Source: Melioribacteraceae bacterium (GTDB lineage: Bacteria; Bacteroidota; Ignavibacteria; Ignavibacteriales; Melioribacteraceae). Taken from it: DNA of 49,965 bases. Position numbers and translations under genes: made by a program. The stretch spans positions 1-49,965 of the forward strand of contig JAIOZI010000034.1 in assembly GCA_021740785.1 (NCBI GenBank). Direction: 5' to 3'. Each line of letters opens with the position of its first letter. Within the stretch, counting starts at the first letter, position 1. The notes beneath the pieces are model-generated. The model made no database searches and was not told where the DNA came from. It worked only from the letters and a program-made list of their open reading frames with translations. Below are positions 1 through 7,733 of this stretch, one piece after another.

Positions 1-1
1 A

Positions 2-238
2 ATTGAATATATAATTCCTAACTCTGTAGGGGACGAAAATTTTCGTCCCCTACGTATGGTTAAATTAAAAGTGTTTGACGTTCTCGGTCGCGAAATAAAA
101 ACACTAATCAACAAACCAATGCAGCCGGGAAAATACAAAGTTGAGTTCGACGCAAGCGAACTTTCAAGTGGAGTTTATTTCTATACTCTAAGTTCAGGTG
201 AGTTTAATCAAACAAAGAAATTTATGTTACTCAAGTAA
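2..238 (+). CDS. C-terminal T9SS sorting domain of an exported protein (5' end outside window)
   Basis: The frame is open from the first bases of the window to a TAA at 236-238, so this is the tail of a gene that starts upstream. The residues FDVLGREIKTL, SSGVYFYTL and the basic C-terminal end KKFMLLK are typical of the type A T9SS C-terminal domain, which directs a secreted protein through the outer membrane. The catalytic or binding part is not in the window. Aligned with the sorting domain of the nuclease at 35294-36946, this domain carries about nine extra residues (VGDENFRPLR region) between the IEYIIPNS strand and the VKLKVFDVLG strand. The extra stretch is exactly where the palindrome at 26-53 lies. 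An internal ATG at 56 is not a credible start because the sorting domain clearly begins before it. Confidence 0.85.
   Translation: MEYIIPNSVGDENFRPLRMVKLKVFDVLGREIKTLINKPMQPGKYKVEFDASELSSGVYFYTLSSGEFNQTKKFMLLK
26..53. repeat. Perfect 28-bp palindrome inside a coding frame
   Basis: Arms of 14 bp (GTAGGGGACGAAAA and its exact reverse complement) meet with no loop. The sequence is read in frame as VGDENFRPLR within the T9SS sorting domain and adds 27 nt relative to the homologous domain near 36700. It looks like an inserted palindromic element tolerated at a loop of the domain. No second copy was seen in this window. Confidence 0.85.
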
Positions 239-306
239 CTCCAATTCCACAAATTTGTACTAAAATACGAAATGGCATTCCGCAAATTCGTATAAATATC
301 GGGATT

Positions 307-1434
307 TTAGATAAGCTTCATGCGGAGCGATTTTAGGAGCGGTTCAATTTCGGGTGAATAATTAACCGCCGTATAATTGCATAGTTCGCGTCTTAACGGA
401 TAATTCTTTCGAAGCTTATCGAAATATTTCTCAACTGAAATTTCAGATTCATCCAACAACCGTTTCAGCATTTTGTCATCTCTATCAATGGGATAGATTT
501 GATCAAATATTTTTTTCAGAATTGTTTCTTTATTTGTCAATCCGTCAAGATCAATCAATTCATTATCTGCTTTCGGCATATCGGGCTTCCAGGTTGGGTT
601 TATATTAATTTGGCGGCATATCGATTCATAAATCATAATCGTACCGTTAACTTTGCCTTCTAATGTGTAGCCAGCAACATGCGGTGTTCCGAGTTCAACA
701 TTTGAAAGTAAATCCAAATTTATTTCAGGTTCACTTTCCCAAACATCAAGAACAGTTATCAACTTATCATCATTTTGTAATTTGTTAAGTAACGCCGTGT
801 TATCAACAACTGCACCACGAGACGAATTAATAAGAATTGCACCCGGTTTTACTTTCGCTAATGTTTGTTCATCAATCAAATGATGGGTTTTGTCCTCACC
901 ATCCATATTCAGCGGAACGTGTAACGTGATGATATCCGCAGTTAATGTTTCATCCAAACCAACAAATCCACTACCACCTTCGCGCTGTTTTGGCGGATCG
1001 TTCTTTATAACTTTTAATCCGAGCGCTTCTGCGGTCGCTGCAACCTTACTGCCGATATTTCCCACACCGATCACACCGATGGATTTTTCTGATAAACTAA
1101 AATGAAATCTATTCGAAAGATACACCAGCGCACTCAAAACATATTCGGTTACAGCCCAGGAATTGCAGCCGGGTGCACTTGCAAACCCGATATTGTTCTG
1201 TTCCAAATATTCAACATCAACATGATCAGTGCCGATAGTAGCAGTGCCGACAAACCTCACGCTTGTTCCATTCAGCAGTTTTTCATTCACATTTGTGATT
1301 GAGCGGATTATCAATGCATCGGCATCTTTCAAAATTTCATTTGTTATTTCTCTGCCGTGCATTAATATCACATCACCGAACCGAGAGAAAGCTTCTTTTC
1401 CGTATGCAATATTTTCGTCAACAATAATCAGCAT
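307..1434 (-). CDS. pdxB: Erythronate-4-phosphate dehydrogenase
   Basis: PdxB oxidises 4-phosphoerythronate to 2-oxo-3-hydroxy-4-phosphobutanoate with NAD, the second step of the DXP-dependent pyridoxal phosphate pathway in the cytoplasm. The 375-residue length is normal for the family. The N-terminal half shows the characteristic VGTATIGTDHVD stretch and PGCNSWAV. A Rossmann nucleotide-binding motif follows (GVIGVGNIGSKVA, about residues 120-132). The D-2-hydroxyacid dehydrogenase catalytic set is visible: Arg in SSRGAVVDN, Glu in DVWESEP and His in GTPHVAGYTLEGK. The C-terminal region corresponds to the PdxB dimerisation domain. It is divergently arranged with aspS and appears to be a single-gene unit; no Shine-Dalgarno sequence is obvious before the ATG at 1434. 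Confidence 0.93.
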   Translation of the reverse strand: MLIIVDENIAYGKEAFSRFGDVILMHGREITNEILKDADALIIRSITNVNEKLLNGTSVRFVGTATIGTDHVDVEYLEQNNIGFASAPGCNSWAVTEYVLSALVYLSNRFHFSLSEKSIGVIGVGNIGSKVAATAEALGLKVIKNDPPKQREGGSGFVGLDETLTADIITLHVPLNMDGEDKTHHLIDEQTLAKVKPGAILINSSRGAVVDNTALLNKLQNDDKLITVLDVWESEPEINLDLLSNVELGTPHVAGYTLEGKVNGTIMIYESICRQININPTWKPDMPKADNELIDLDGLTNKETILKKIFDQIYPIDRDDKMLKRLLDESEISVEKYFDKLRKNYPLRRELCNYTAVNYSPEIEPLLKSLRMKLI

Positions 1435-1446
1435 TATTTAATGATA

Positions 1447-1478
1447 TTTGTTATGAGATCTATTATTACTTATTTTTG
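1447..1478 (+). promoter_or_regulatory. Bacteroidota-type promoter for aspS
   Basis: TTTG at 1447-1450 and TATTTTTG at 1471-1478 are separated by 20 bp, matching the TTTG-N19-21-TAnnTTTG arrangement of primary sigma promoters in Bacteroidota. It lies about 35 bp before the likely aspS start. No experimental support. Confidence 0.45.
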
Positions 1479-1513
1479 TAGCTCAATTTAATGAAATGGA
1501 GATAAACTTAAAG

Positions 1514-3274
1514 ATGAATTTTAATCGGCGGACACATACATGCGGAGAGTTAAGAGAATCAAATGTTGATGAAAGGGTGATTTTAAACGGATGGGTACAG
1601 CGCAGGCGCGATCTCGGGAATTTAATTTTTATTGATTTACGCGATAGATACGGAATTACACAGGTAGTGTTCGAATCTACAAATGAAACGACTTCGTATG
1701 AACTTGCAAAGAAACTTCGTAGTGAATTTGTTATTTCAATTGAAGGAAAAGTGAGAAAACGTCCCGATTCCAATCCCAACATGCCGACCGGGATGATTGA
1801 TGTTCTTGCCGATCAACTTATAATATTGAATGAAGCACAAACACCGCCGTTTCAAATTGATGATGAAGTTGAAGCGAATGAGGATCTGAAACTGAAGTAC
1901 CGTTATTTGGATTTGCGGCGAAACAGTATGAAGCAGAATATACTGCTGCGTCATAAAATGTCGCAGGTTACGCGTAATTATTTTGACAGCCGTGATTTTG
2001 TTGAAATCGAAACGCCGGTTCTGATGAAAAGTACACCGGAAGGCGCCCGCGATTTTCTCGTGCCGAGCAGAATTCATGCCGGTAAATTTTATGCACTTCC
2101 ACAATCACCTCAGACTTATAAGCAATTGCTTATGGTATCGGGATTCGATCGTTATTTTCAAATCGTGAAATGTTTTCGTGACGAAGATTTCCGTGCCGAC
2201 CGTCAGCCTGAATTCACTCAAATAGATGTTGAGATGTCTTTCATTGATCAAGAGGAAATATTTGAAGTTGTTGAAGGCTTCATGAAAAAACTTTTCAAAG
2301 ATATTAACAACTATGAATTGCAGACTCCAATACCGCGGCTGACTTTTGCAGATGCGATGGAAAAATACGGCAGCGATAAACCTGATCTTCGTTATGATCT
2401 GGAGATGAAAACAGTGAACGATATTGCAAAAAATTCCGGTTTCAAAGTGTTTAAAGATACTGTTGACGGAAATGGTATTGTCACCGCTCTTGTTGCAAAA
2501 GGATGTGCTGAATACAGCAGGAATCAAATTGACCAGTTGACCGCACATGTAAAAAATCTAGGGGCTGCAGGTTTGATCTGGATGAAACTAAAATCTGATG
2601 GATTGAATTCACCGATAATTAAATTTCTGAGTGATGAAGAAAAAAATGCAATAGTTGAACGAGTTAATGCCGAATCGGGTGATTTAATTTTCATTATTGC
2701 CGGACCGAAAACAAAAGCTTTAACTGCTATGGGCGGGCTAAGAATCGAAATTGCCAAAAGAGAAAATTTAATTAATCCCGGCGCAACTCCTTCCCTTTTG
2801 TGGGTTACCGATTTCCCTCTTTTCGAATGGGATGATGAAACCAAAAGATTTTATGCAATGCATCACCCATTTACCTCACCAATGTTAGAGGATGTTGAAT
2901 TACTTGATACCAAACCGGGCAATGTAAGAGCGCGTGCATACGATTTAGTGCTCAATGGAAATGAAGTCGCCGGTGGAAGTATAAGAATTCACAATTCCGA
3001 TCTACAGGCGAAGATGTTCAATGCTCTTGGGATATCAGCAGAAGAAGCAAATGCTAAATTCGGATTTTTGATGAATGCTTTTAAATTTGGAGCGCCGCCT
3101 CACGGTGGAATTGCTTTCGGTTTTGACAGGCTTGTTATGCTTTTTGCAGGTGAATCCTCTATTCGAGAAGTAATTGCATTCCCTAAAACTACTAGCGGTT
3201 TTTCTCTTATGGATGAATCACCCTCAATAGTATCAGAAGAGCAGTTAAAAGAATTGCATATTAAAAACCGGTAA
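1514..3274 (+). CDS. aspS: Aspartyl-tRNA synthetase
   Basis: A class IIb aminoacyl-tRNA synthetase that charges tRNA-Asp. The N-terminal OB-fold anticodon-binding domain contains GWVQRRRDLGNLIFIDLRDR. The position that is His in many non-discriminating enzymes is Leu here (RRRDLG), as in E. coli, so the enzyme is probably tRNA-Asp specific. Motif 2 is FRDEDFRADRQPEFTQID and motif 3 is GIAFGFDRLVML; between them lies the bacterial GAD insertion. About 586 residues is the usual length. I chose the ATG at 1514 because GGAG at 1498-1501 precedes it and MNFNRRTHTCGEL matches normal N-termini; an in-frame ATG at 1496 would add six residues. A hairpin overlaps the stop codon. Confidence 0.95.
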   Translation: MNFNRRTHTCGELRESNVDERVILNGWVQRRRDLGNLIFIDLRDRYGITQVVFESTNETTSYELAKKLRSEFVISIEGKVRKRPDSNPNMPTGMIDVLADQLIILNEAQTPPFQIDDEVEANEDLKLKYRYLDLRRNSMKQNILLRHKMSQVTRNYFDSRDFVEIETPVLMKSTPEGARDFLVPSRIHAGKFYALPQSPQTYKQLLMVSGFDRYFQIVKCFRDEDFRADRQPEFTQIDVEMSFIDQEEIFEVVEGFMKKLFKDINNYELQTPIPRLTFADAMEKYGSDKPDLRYDLEMKTVNDIAKNSGFKVFKDTVDGNGIVTALVAKGCAEYSRNQIDQLTAHVKNLGAAGLIWMKLKSDGLNSPIIKFLSDEEKNAIVERVNAESGDLIFIIAGPKTKALTAMGGLRIEIAKRENLINPGATPSLLWVTDFPLFEWDDETKRFYAMHHPFTSPMLEDVELLDTKPGNVRARAYDLVLNGNEVAGGSIRIHNSDLQAKMFNALGISAEEANAKFGFLMNAFKFGAPPHGGIAFGFDRLVMLFAGESSIREVIAFPKTTSGFSLMDESPSIVSEEQLKELHIKNR

Positions 3275-3286
3275 TTATTGCCGGTT
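3266..3286 (+). terminator. Possible terminator hairpin at the end of aspS
   Basis: AACCGG (3266-3271) and CCGGTT (3281-3286) form a 6-bp stem around a 9-nt loop that includes the aspS stop codon. The following sequence is only moderately T-rich, so termination is plausible but not certain. Confidence 0.4.
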
Positions 3287-3389
3287 GTTGTAATTCATTT
3301 AGTAGTAATTGATTATAATTACATAGATTAGAAGCTTTTTCCATCTTTATCGGTAATTTTTTCCTTTTTCATATATTTTTTTTACTCCC

Positions 3390-3417
3390 TTCACAGAAAG
3401 TTGTGAATATTTTCTGT
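3390..3417. promoter_or_regulatory. Overlapping inverted repeats upstream of the pilin-like genes
   Basis: TTCACA (3390-3395) and TGTGAA (3402-3407) form a dyad with a 6-nt spacer. ACAGAAA (3393-3399) and TTTCTGT (3411-3417) form a second dyad sharing bases with the first. The two are mutually exclusive as hairpins. The site sits about 80 bp before the first pilin-like gene and could be a transcription factor site. Which protein would bind is unknown. Confidence 0.35.
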
Positions 3418-3497
3418 ATTCAAAGGATTTTCAGAATTGAATACTTGGTTTGATATTTGAGTCAGTTGTGTAAACCAAAATTTAAAACGGGAATTTA

Positions 3498-3878
3498 ATG
3501 GGTCAGCAACAGCTACTTTTAATTGTTTTAGGAGTAATAATCGTTGGATTGGCAATAATTTTAGGAATAACCTACTTCCGGCAGCAAGCTATCGATTCCA
3601 AACGAGACGCAGTAATCAATGAATGCATAACAATCGGCAATTATGCACGTGGATACTATAAAAAGCCAACAGCGCTGGGCGGTGGTGGAAACAAATTTAC
3701 CGGTTTTTCCATTCCGCCATCCATGCGATCTACCGGGAATGGTTCATATTCTGCTACTATTTATGCTGACAGCGTGGTTTTAATCGGAACCGGGAATGAA
3801 GTTGTTACGGGAAATGATTCTGTTCAGGTCAAAGTAACGGTTACACCTGATACATATAGAACCAAAGTGGTAAATTAG
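3498..3878 (+). CDS. Pilin-like protein with non-canonical leader (minor copy)
   Basis: A 126-residue protein that starts MGQQQLLLIVLGVIIVG, followed by about 10 further hydrophobic residues and then a soluble C-terminal domain. This is the architecture of a type IV pilin: an N-terminal hydrophobic helix and a globular head. However, the leader would be only Met-Gly, the residue after the possible cleavage site is Gln rather than Phe or Met, and the Glu normally at mature position 5 is absent. Its first 17 residues are identical to those of the protein at 4039-4425, and both carry KP(T/S)ALGGGGN and TGNG(S/T)YSAT. The ribosome binding site (GGGA) is weaker than that of the second copy, so this is probably the less abundant subunit. 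The pilus genes downstream support a pilin role; no direct proof. Confidence 0.7.
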   Translation: MGQQQLLLIVLGVIIVGLAIILGITYFRQQAIDSKRDAVINECITIGNYARGYYKKPTALGGGGNKFTGFSIPPSMRSTGNGSYSATIYADSVVLIGTGNEVVTGNDSVQVKVTVTPDTYRTKVVN

Positions 3879-3911
3879 GTAAAAATTACATGTAATTATT
3901 ACTTATATTAA

Positions 3912-3940
3912 TTGACACAGTATTCTTTTTTTGATATTAT
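3912..3940 (+). promoter_or_regulatory. Strong sigma70-like promoter before the second pilin-like gene
   Basis: TTGACA (3912-3917) and TATTAT (3935-3940) are separated by exactly 17 bp. Transcription would begin near 3947 and leave a leader of roughly 90 nt before the ATG at 4039. The gene thus seems able to be expressed independently of the first pilin-like gene. Confidence 0.6.
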
Positions 3941-4038
3941 GGTTGTAATCAAATTTTTAGTGTTGGCATGATTATTTTAGTGTAGTCTGAAACAAGTTTT
4001 TAACTAACATTCACAAACCAAATTAGAGGAGTTGTATA

Positions 4039-4425
4039 ATGGGTCAACAACAATTATTGCTCATCGTATTAGGCGTTATCATTGTTGGTATCGCAGTAGT
4101 AGTAGGTATTAACGTATTTACAGCCAGTAGTATGCAGGCAAACCGGGATGCAGTTATCAGTGATTTAACAAACTTAGCATCAATGGCACAGCAGTATTAC
4201 AGAAAACCATCTGCTTTAGGCGGCGGCGGTAATACATTTACAAGTTGGACAATTCCTGCATCGTTAGACACAACCGGCAACGGAACTTATTCTGCAACAG
4301 TAGCTGCTCAATCAGTTACACTTGTAGGACTTGGAAATGAGAATGGAGATGACGGTACGAACCCGGTTAAGGCGACGATGACGGTGACGCCAAGCGGGGC
4401 TCCGAGCACCGTAATTAACAACTAA
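4039..4425 (+). CDS. Pilin-like protein with non-canonical leader (probable major subunit)
   Basis: A 128-residue paralogue of the preceding gene with the same MGQQQLLLIVLGVIIVG start, a hydrophobic N-terminal helix to about residue 27, and a Gly-, Thr- and Ser-rich head that contains YYRKPSALGGGGN and no cysteines. It has a near-consensus promoter, the ribosome binding site AGAGGAG at 4024-4030 and a strong terminator directly after the stop. That set of signals is what one expects for an abundant filament subunit. As in the first copy, a cleavage after Gly2 would give a mature N-terminus starting Gln-Gln-Gln with no Glu at position 5. No prepilin peptidase gene is in the window. An unprocessed membrane-anchored protein is the main alternative. 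Confidence 0.72.
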   Translation: MGQQQLLLIVLGVIIVGIAVVVGINVFTASSMQANRDAVISDLTNLASMAQQYYRKPSALGGGGNTFTSWTIPASLDTTGNGTYSATVAAQSVTLVGLGNENGDDGTNPVKATMTVTPSGAPSTVINN

Positions 4426-4452
4426 TTTTTATCTTTTTTTTTATTAAATTAC

Positions 4453-4491
4453 AAGACCAATAGAACACTACGTTTTATTGGTCTTTTTTTT
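4453..4491 (+). terminator. Intrinsic terminator after the pilin-like genes
   Basis: AAGACCAATA (4453-4462) pairs perfectly with TATTGGTCTT (4476-4485) and is followed by a T-run to 4491. It separates the pilin-like genes from the assembly genes, so most transcripts would stop here and only read-through or another promoter would reach pilC. Confidence 0.88.
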
Positions 4492-4511
4492 CTATTAATC
4501 GGTGTAAATTA

Positions 4512-5852
4512 ATGATTGAATTAAGATTTAATGCGACCAAACCCAACGGGCAGACAATAACCGGTTCTATGAATGTTGCCTCCTTCAGTGAAGGTAAAAA
4601 AAAGATTCAGAAACTTGCGGAAAAGAACAGCCTGAAAATTCAATCAATTGACAAAAAAGTTACCTTCATTTATAAAATCAAAAGGGGCGGCGACAAACCG
4701 ATTTCAGGCGAACAGAAAGCCTATTCAAAGGAAGAAGTATCAACCGCACTTCAAAAAATGGGCTACCAGGTTGTATCGGTAAATAAAAAACTGCTCGATT
4801 TCAGTGCCAAACCGCCTATGGCAGATATCGTTGCTTTTGTTAAAATCAGCGCTGAACTGCTGGAACAGAAACTCCCCTACAGCGAGATTCTAACCTTGTT
4901 AATTAATGATATCCAAAACAAAACACTCAAGGAAACCTTAAAACAAGTCAACAATGATCTTAAAAAAGGCGCAGACAGTGAGCAAACTTTTTTAAGATAT
5001 CAATCGGTATTTGGAAAATTCACCGCCTATATGCTCGGCTTGGCTGCTAAAAGCGGTAACATGTCGGAAATTTATAAAGCCACCGCAAAATTTCTTGAAA
5101 GACAGCAGCAGTTTAGAAAGGATTTGAGAAGCGCACTTATAACTCCCATGGTAACTATGTTCATTTTACTTCTTGCAGTACTATTTTATATTGGGTATAT
5201 ATTCCCGGAGACTGCAAAACTATTCGTAAAGTTTGATATTCCGCTGCCGCCGATGACTGCGGCTACACTGGGATTAAGTGATTTTTTAATCAGCAACATT
5301 CTTTTAGTTATGGTTGTTGTAATTGTTCCCCCCATTATACTTTGGCGATTTGCTGCTACTAAAAAGGGAAGATTATTTTTAGACAAAGCAATATTAAAGA
5401 TGCCGATAATGGGCTCATTAATTCATAAGACAACTATTGAAGTTTTTTGCCGGGTTTTCTACACTCTTTACAGCGGTTCGGCTGAAAGCATCGAGCCGAT
5501 TAGAATAGCTGCCGAAGCATGCGGCAACGCCCACTTTGAGAATCAGATTAAGACGGTAGCCATTCCCATGATGATTAAAAAAGGAACCGGTATTACGGAA
5601 GCTTTCGAGGCGGCGGGTGTGTTCACCGATACCGCAATATCAAGATTTCATTCGGGAGAAGAAACCGGAACAATAAAAAACACTGCCCAGCAATTAGCAA
5701 ATTATTATGAAAGCGAAACTGTATTTAGAATGAAGAACGTAATTGAATTGGTACAGGTTGTTATTGCAATGGTAATAATGATTGTTATGATTGGTTTAAC
5801 TCTTGTATCTGCCGAAACCGCTACAATTAGTCCAAAATCTACTACTATGTAA
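4512..5852 (+). CDS. PilC/GspF-type inner-membrane platform protein
   Basis: The integral inner-membrane platform of type IV pilus and type II secretion machines, on which the ATPases act. The 446 residues show an N-terminal cytoplasmic region (1-95), a first T2SSF-type domain around 100-205, membrane segments at about 212-232 and 255-280, a second T2SSF-type domain around 300-405, and a last membrane segment near 412-435. The internal repeat is typical: both halves carry the helical pattern ending in (A/G)xxSGxM or HSGEETGT. Length is slightly above the usual 400. It lies 86 bp after the pilin stop, beyond the terminator, and 24 bp before the PilB-type ATPase, so it opens the assembly operon. 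Confidence 0.9.
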   Translation: MIELRFNATKPNGQTITGSMNVASFSEGKKKIQKLAEKNSLKIQSIDKKVTFIYKIKRGGDKPISGEQKAYSKEEVSTALQKMGYQVVSVNKKLLDFSAKPPMADIVAFVKISAELLEQKLPYSEILTLLINDIQNKTLKETLKQVNNDLKKGADSEQTFLRYQSVFGKFTAYMLGLAAKSGNMSEIYKATAKFLERQQQFRKDLRSALITPMVTMFILLLAVLFYIGYIFPETAKLFVKFDIPLPPMTAATLGLSDFLISNILLVMVVVIVPPIILWRFAATKKGRLFLDKAILKMPIMGSLIHKTTIEVFCRVFYTLYSGSAESIEPIRIAAEACGNAHFENQIKTVAIPMMIKKGTGITEAFEAAGVFTDTAISRFHSGEETGTIKNTAQQLANYYESETVFRMKNVIELVQVVIAMVIMIVMIGLTLVSAETATISPKSTTM

Positions 5853-5876
5853 GGAAATAAAAAGGGTGTTTAAGTT

Positions 5877-7667
5877 ATGATTGATGCACAACTTGAAATG
5901 ACTGACAAAATTGGTTACCTGCTTCTGAAGAAAGGAATTATTGATACAAAAATTTTAGAGAAAGCGCTCCAGGTTAAGCAAAGTGACGACAGCAAACTAA
6001 AAAGAAATCTTGCTCAAATACTTGTGCATGATTTTAAGTTCGACCATGATACGATTTTCCGTGAAGTTGCCGTTTTATACGCTTTCAAAGAAATGAATAT
6101 TCACCCGGAATCTTTGGGAGAAGATAAGAAAGAAGAAATTAAACGTACTATGACCAAGTTCGGCGACGAACTTAAAAACATGTTGATTGAACATAAAGTT
6201 ATTCCATTCCGCCCAGCAGAAAAAACCACTGATAAATTGATACTAGCTGCCGTTGATCCTACTGATAAAGCTCTTAACAAAATTGCCTACAGCTTCAACG
6301 TAAAAAAGTTTGAAATAAATTATCTGCGGAAAAAAGATTACGATAAATTAATCGAAAGTATTTTCCCGCCGGAAAATGAATTCCTAAAAGCAATTGAAGC
6401 CAGCGATGATGAGATTACCGTTGAACAGGATGAAGCCAGCGTTGATGAAGAGGAACTCGACGCTGAAATCAATAAAAGCGCTCTTATAAATTTAATCGAA
6501 GGAGCTTTGGTTGAAGGTGTAAGAAAAGGAGTCAGCGATATTCATATCGTTCCGCAATCCGGGAATAAAACCGATGTAGTTTTTAGAACTGATGGTAAAT
6601 TATTGAAATGGCATACCCAGGAAAATACAATGCCCGAAGCCGTTATGGCGGTAGTAAAAGACCGCGCAAAAGGTTTGGATAGATTTGAACGGGAACGTGC
6701 ACAGGACGGCTTTATTCAACGTGAAATTGATAATCATATAATAAGGTTTAGAGTTTCCGTATTACCGATGGTCGGTACGGAATTAAAGAATAAATTCGAA
6801 AGCATTGTTATTCGTATTCTTGATGATAGAAAAGTAATAAAAGATCTTAGTAAACTTGGTCTAACAGGTTATGCTAAAGACGCATTTGAAAAAGCCATCA
6901 ATCAGCCGCAGGGGATGATTATATTAACAGGTCCTACCGGAAGCGGTAAAAGTACAACTCTTGTTGCCGCGCTTTACCAGGTAATAGATCCAACTAAAAA
7001 TGTTCTTACTGTAGAAGACCCGGTTGAATACGTAATTGAAGGCGCAAGGCAGTTGAAAATCGGTTACAAAATGAATTTTGAACAAGCCATCCGAGCAATA
7101 CTAAGGCATGATCCCGATATTGTTTTGGTTGGTGAGATGCGCGATAAAGAAACTGCCGAAACAGCTATCAAGCTTGCGAATACAGGTCACTTAACATTTT
7201 CTACACTCCACACCAACGATGCTCCGAGTGCAGTTGCGCGATTATATAAAATGGGCGTTGAGCCTTTTCTTATTGCATATGCAATCAATATAATTGTTGC
7301 GCAGAGACTTGTAAGGAGGCTATGTGAAAAATGCAAAAGAAAAGTAACTAGTTTTGATGAAAAAATAATGAAAGCCGCCGGACTCGATATCGCAGAGTGG
7401 TCGCAGTATGAAATCTACGAACATGTAGGATGTGAGCATTGTCATGGCTCCGGGTATAAAGGTAGATTAGCTATTCACGAAGCATTATATTTTACTAAGC
7501 CGATTCGTGAACTTATTGTTAGATCAGGTGATGAAGTTGATGAAGAAAAGGTACGAATACAAGCAAAGAAAGACGGTACTCATAACTTACGCGAATCCGG
7601 GTTAGAAAAAGTAAAACTTGGAATGACATCAATTCAGGAAGTTATTGCCAGTACTATGGAAGAATAA
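5877..7667 (+). CDS. PilB/GspE-type assembly ATPase
   Basis: Hexameric ATPase that powers filament extension. Residues 1-170 form an N-terminal GspE/MshE-like domain. An acidic linker follows around 180-195, where EASDDEITVEQDEASVDEEE is visible. The ATPase core has Walker A GPTGSGKST (Lys358), Walker B with the catalytic Glu in DPDIVLVGEMRD (about 412-423) and the His box in FSTLHTNDAPSAV. Two CxxC pairs (C483/C486 and C519/C522) form the zinc-binding site that separates PilB/GspE from PilT proteins. The 596-residue length is normal. It is followed after 66 bp by a PilT-type ATPase, so both an extension and a retraction motor are encoded here. Confidence 0.93.
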   Translation: MIDAQLEMTDKIGYLLLKKGIIDTKILEKALQVKQSDDSKLKRNLAQILVHDFKFDHDTIFREVAVLYAFKEMNIHPESLGEDKKEEIKRTMTKFGDELKNMLIEHKVIPFRPAEKTTDKLILAAVDPTDKALNKIAYSFNVKKFEINYLRKKDYDKLIESIFPPENEFLKAIEASDDEITVEQDEASVDEEELDAEINKSALINLIEGALVEGVRKGVSDIHIVPQSGNKTDVVFRTDGKLLKWHTQENTMPEAVMAVVKDRAKGLDRFERERAQDGFIQREIDNHIIRFRVSVLPMVGTELKNKFESIVIRILDDRKVIKDLSKLGLTGYAKDAFEKAINQPQGMIILTGPTGSGKSTTLVAALYQVIDPTKNVLTVEDPVEYVIEGARQLKIGYKMNFEQAIRAILRHDPDIVLVGEMRDKETAETAIKLANTGHLTFSTLHTNDAPSAVARLYKMGVEPFLIAYAINIIVAQRLVRRLCEKCKRKVTSFDEKIMKAAGLDIAEWSQYEIYEHVGCEHCHGSGYKGRLAIHEALYFTKPIRELIVRSGDEVDEEKVRIQAKKDGTHNLRESGLEKVKLGMTSIQEVIASTMEE

Positions 7668-7733
7668 TATTGTTTTGTGTTTTTTCATAAGTTACATTTA
7701 TTAAATTGATTATTTCACAAATAAAGTTTTGAT

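Noticed and set aside
26-53. The palindrome as a transcription terminator
   Set aside because: It has no loop and no T-run after it, and it lies inside an open frame whose translation on both sides fits one T9SS domain.
890-1441. Several open frames on the opposite strand of pdxB, and similar shadows across aspS, the RND pump and other large genes
   Set aside because: They overlap fully with clearly identified genes and show no family resemblance or start signals.
3440-3982. Sigma54 promoters before the pilin-like genes
   Set aside because: TGG...G-like -24 elements occur at about 3442 and 3964, but neither has the GC of the -12 element at the right distance.
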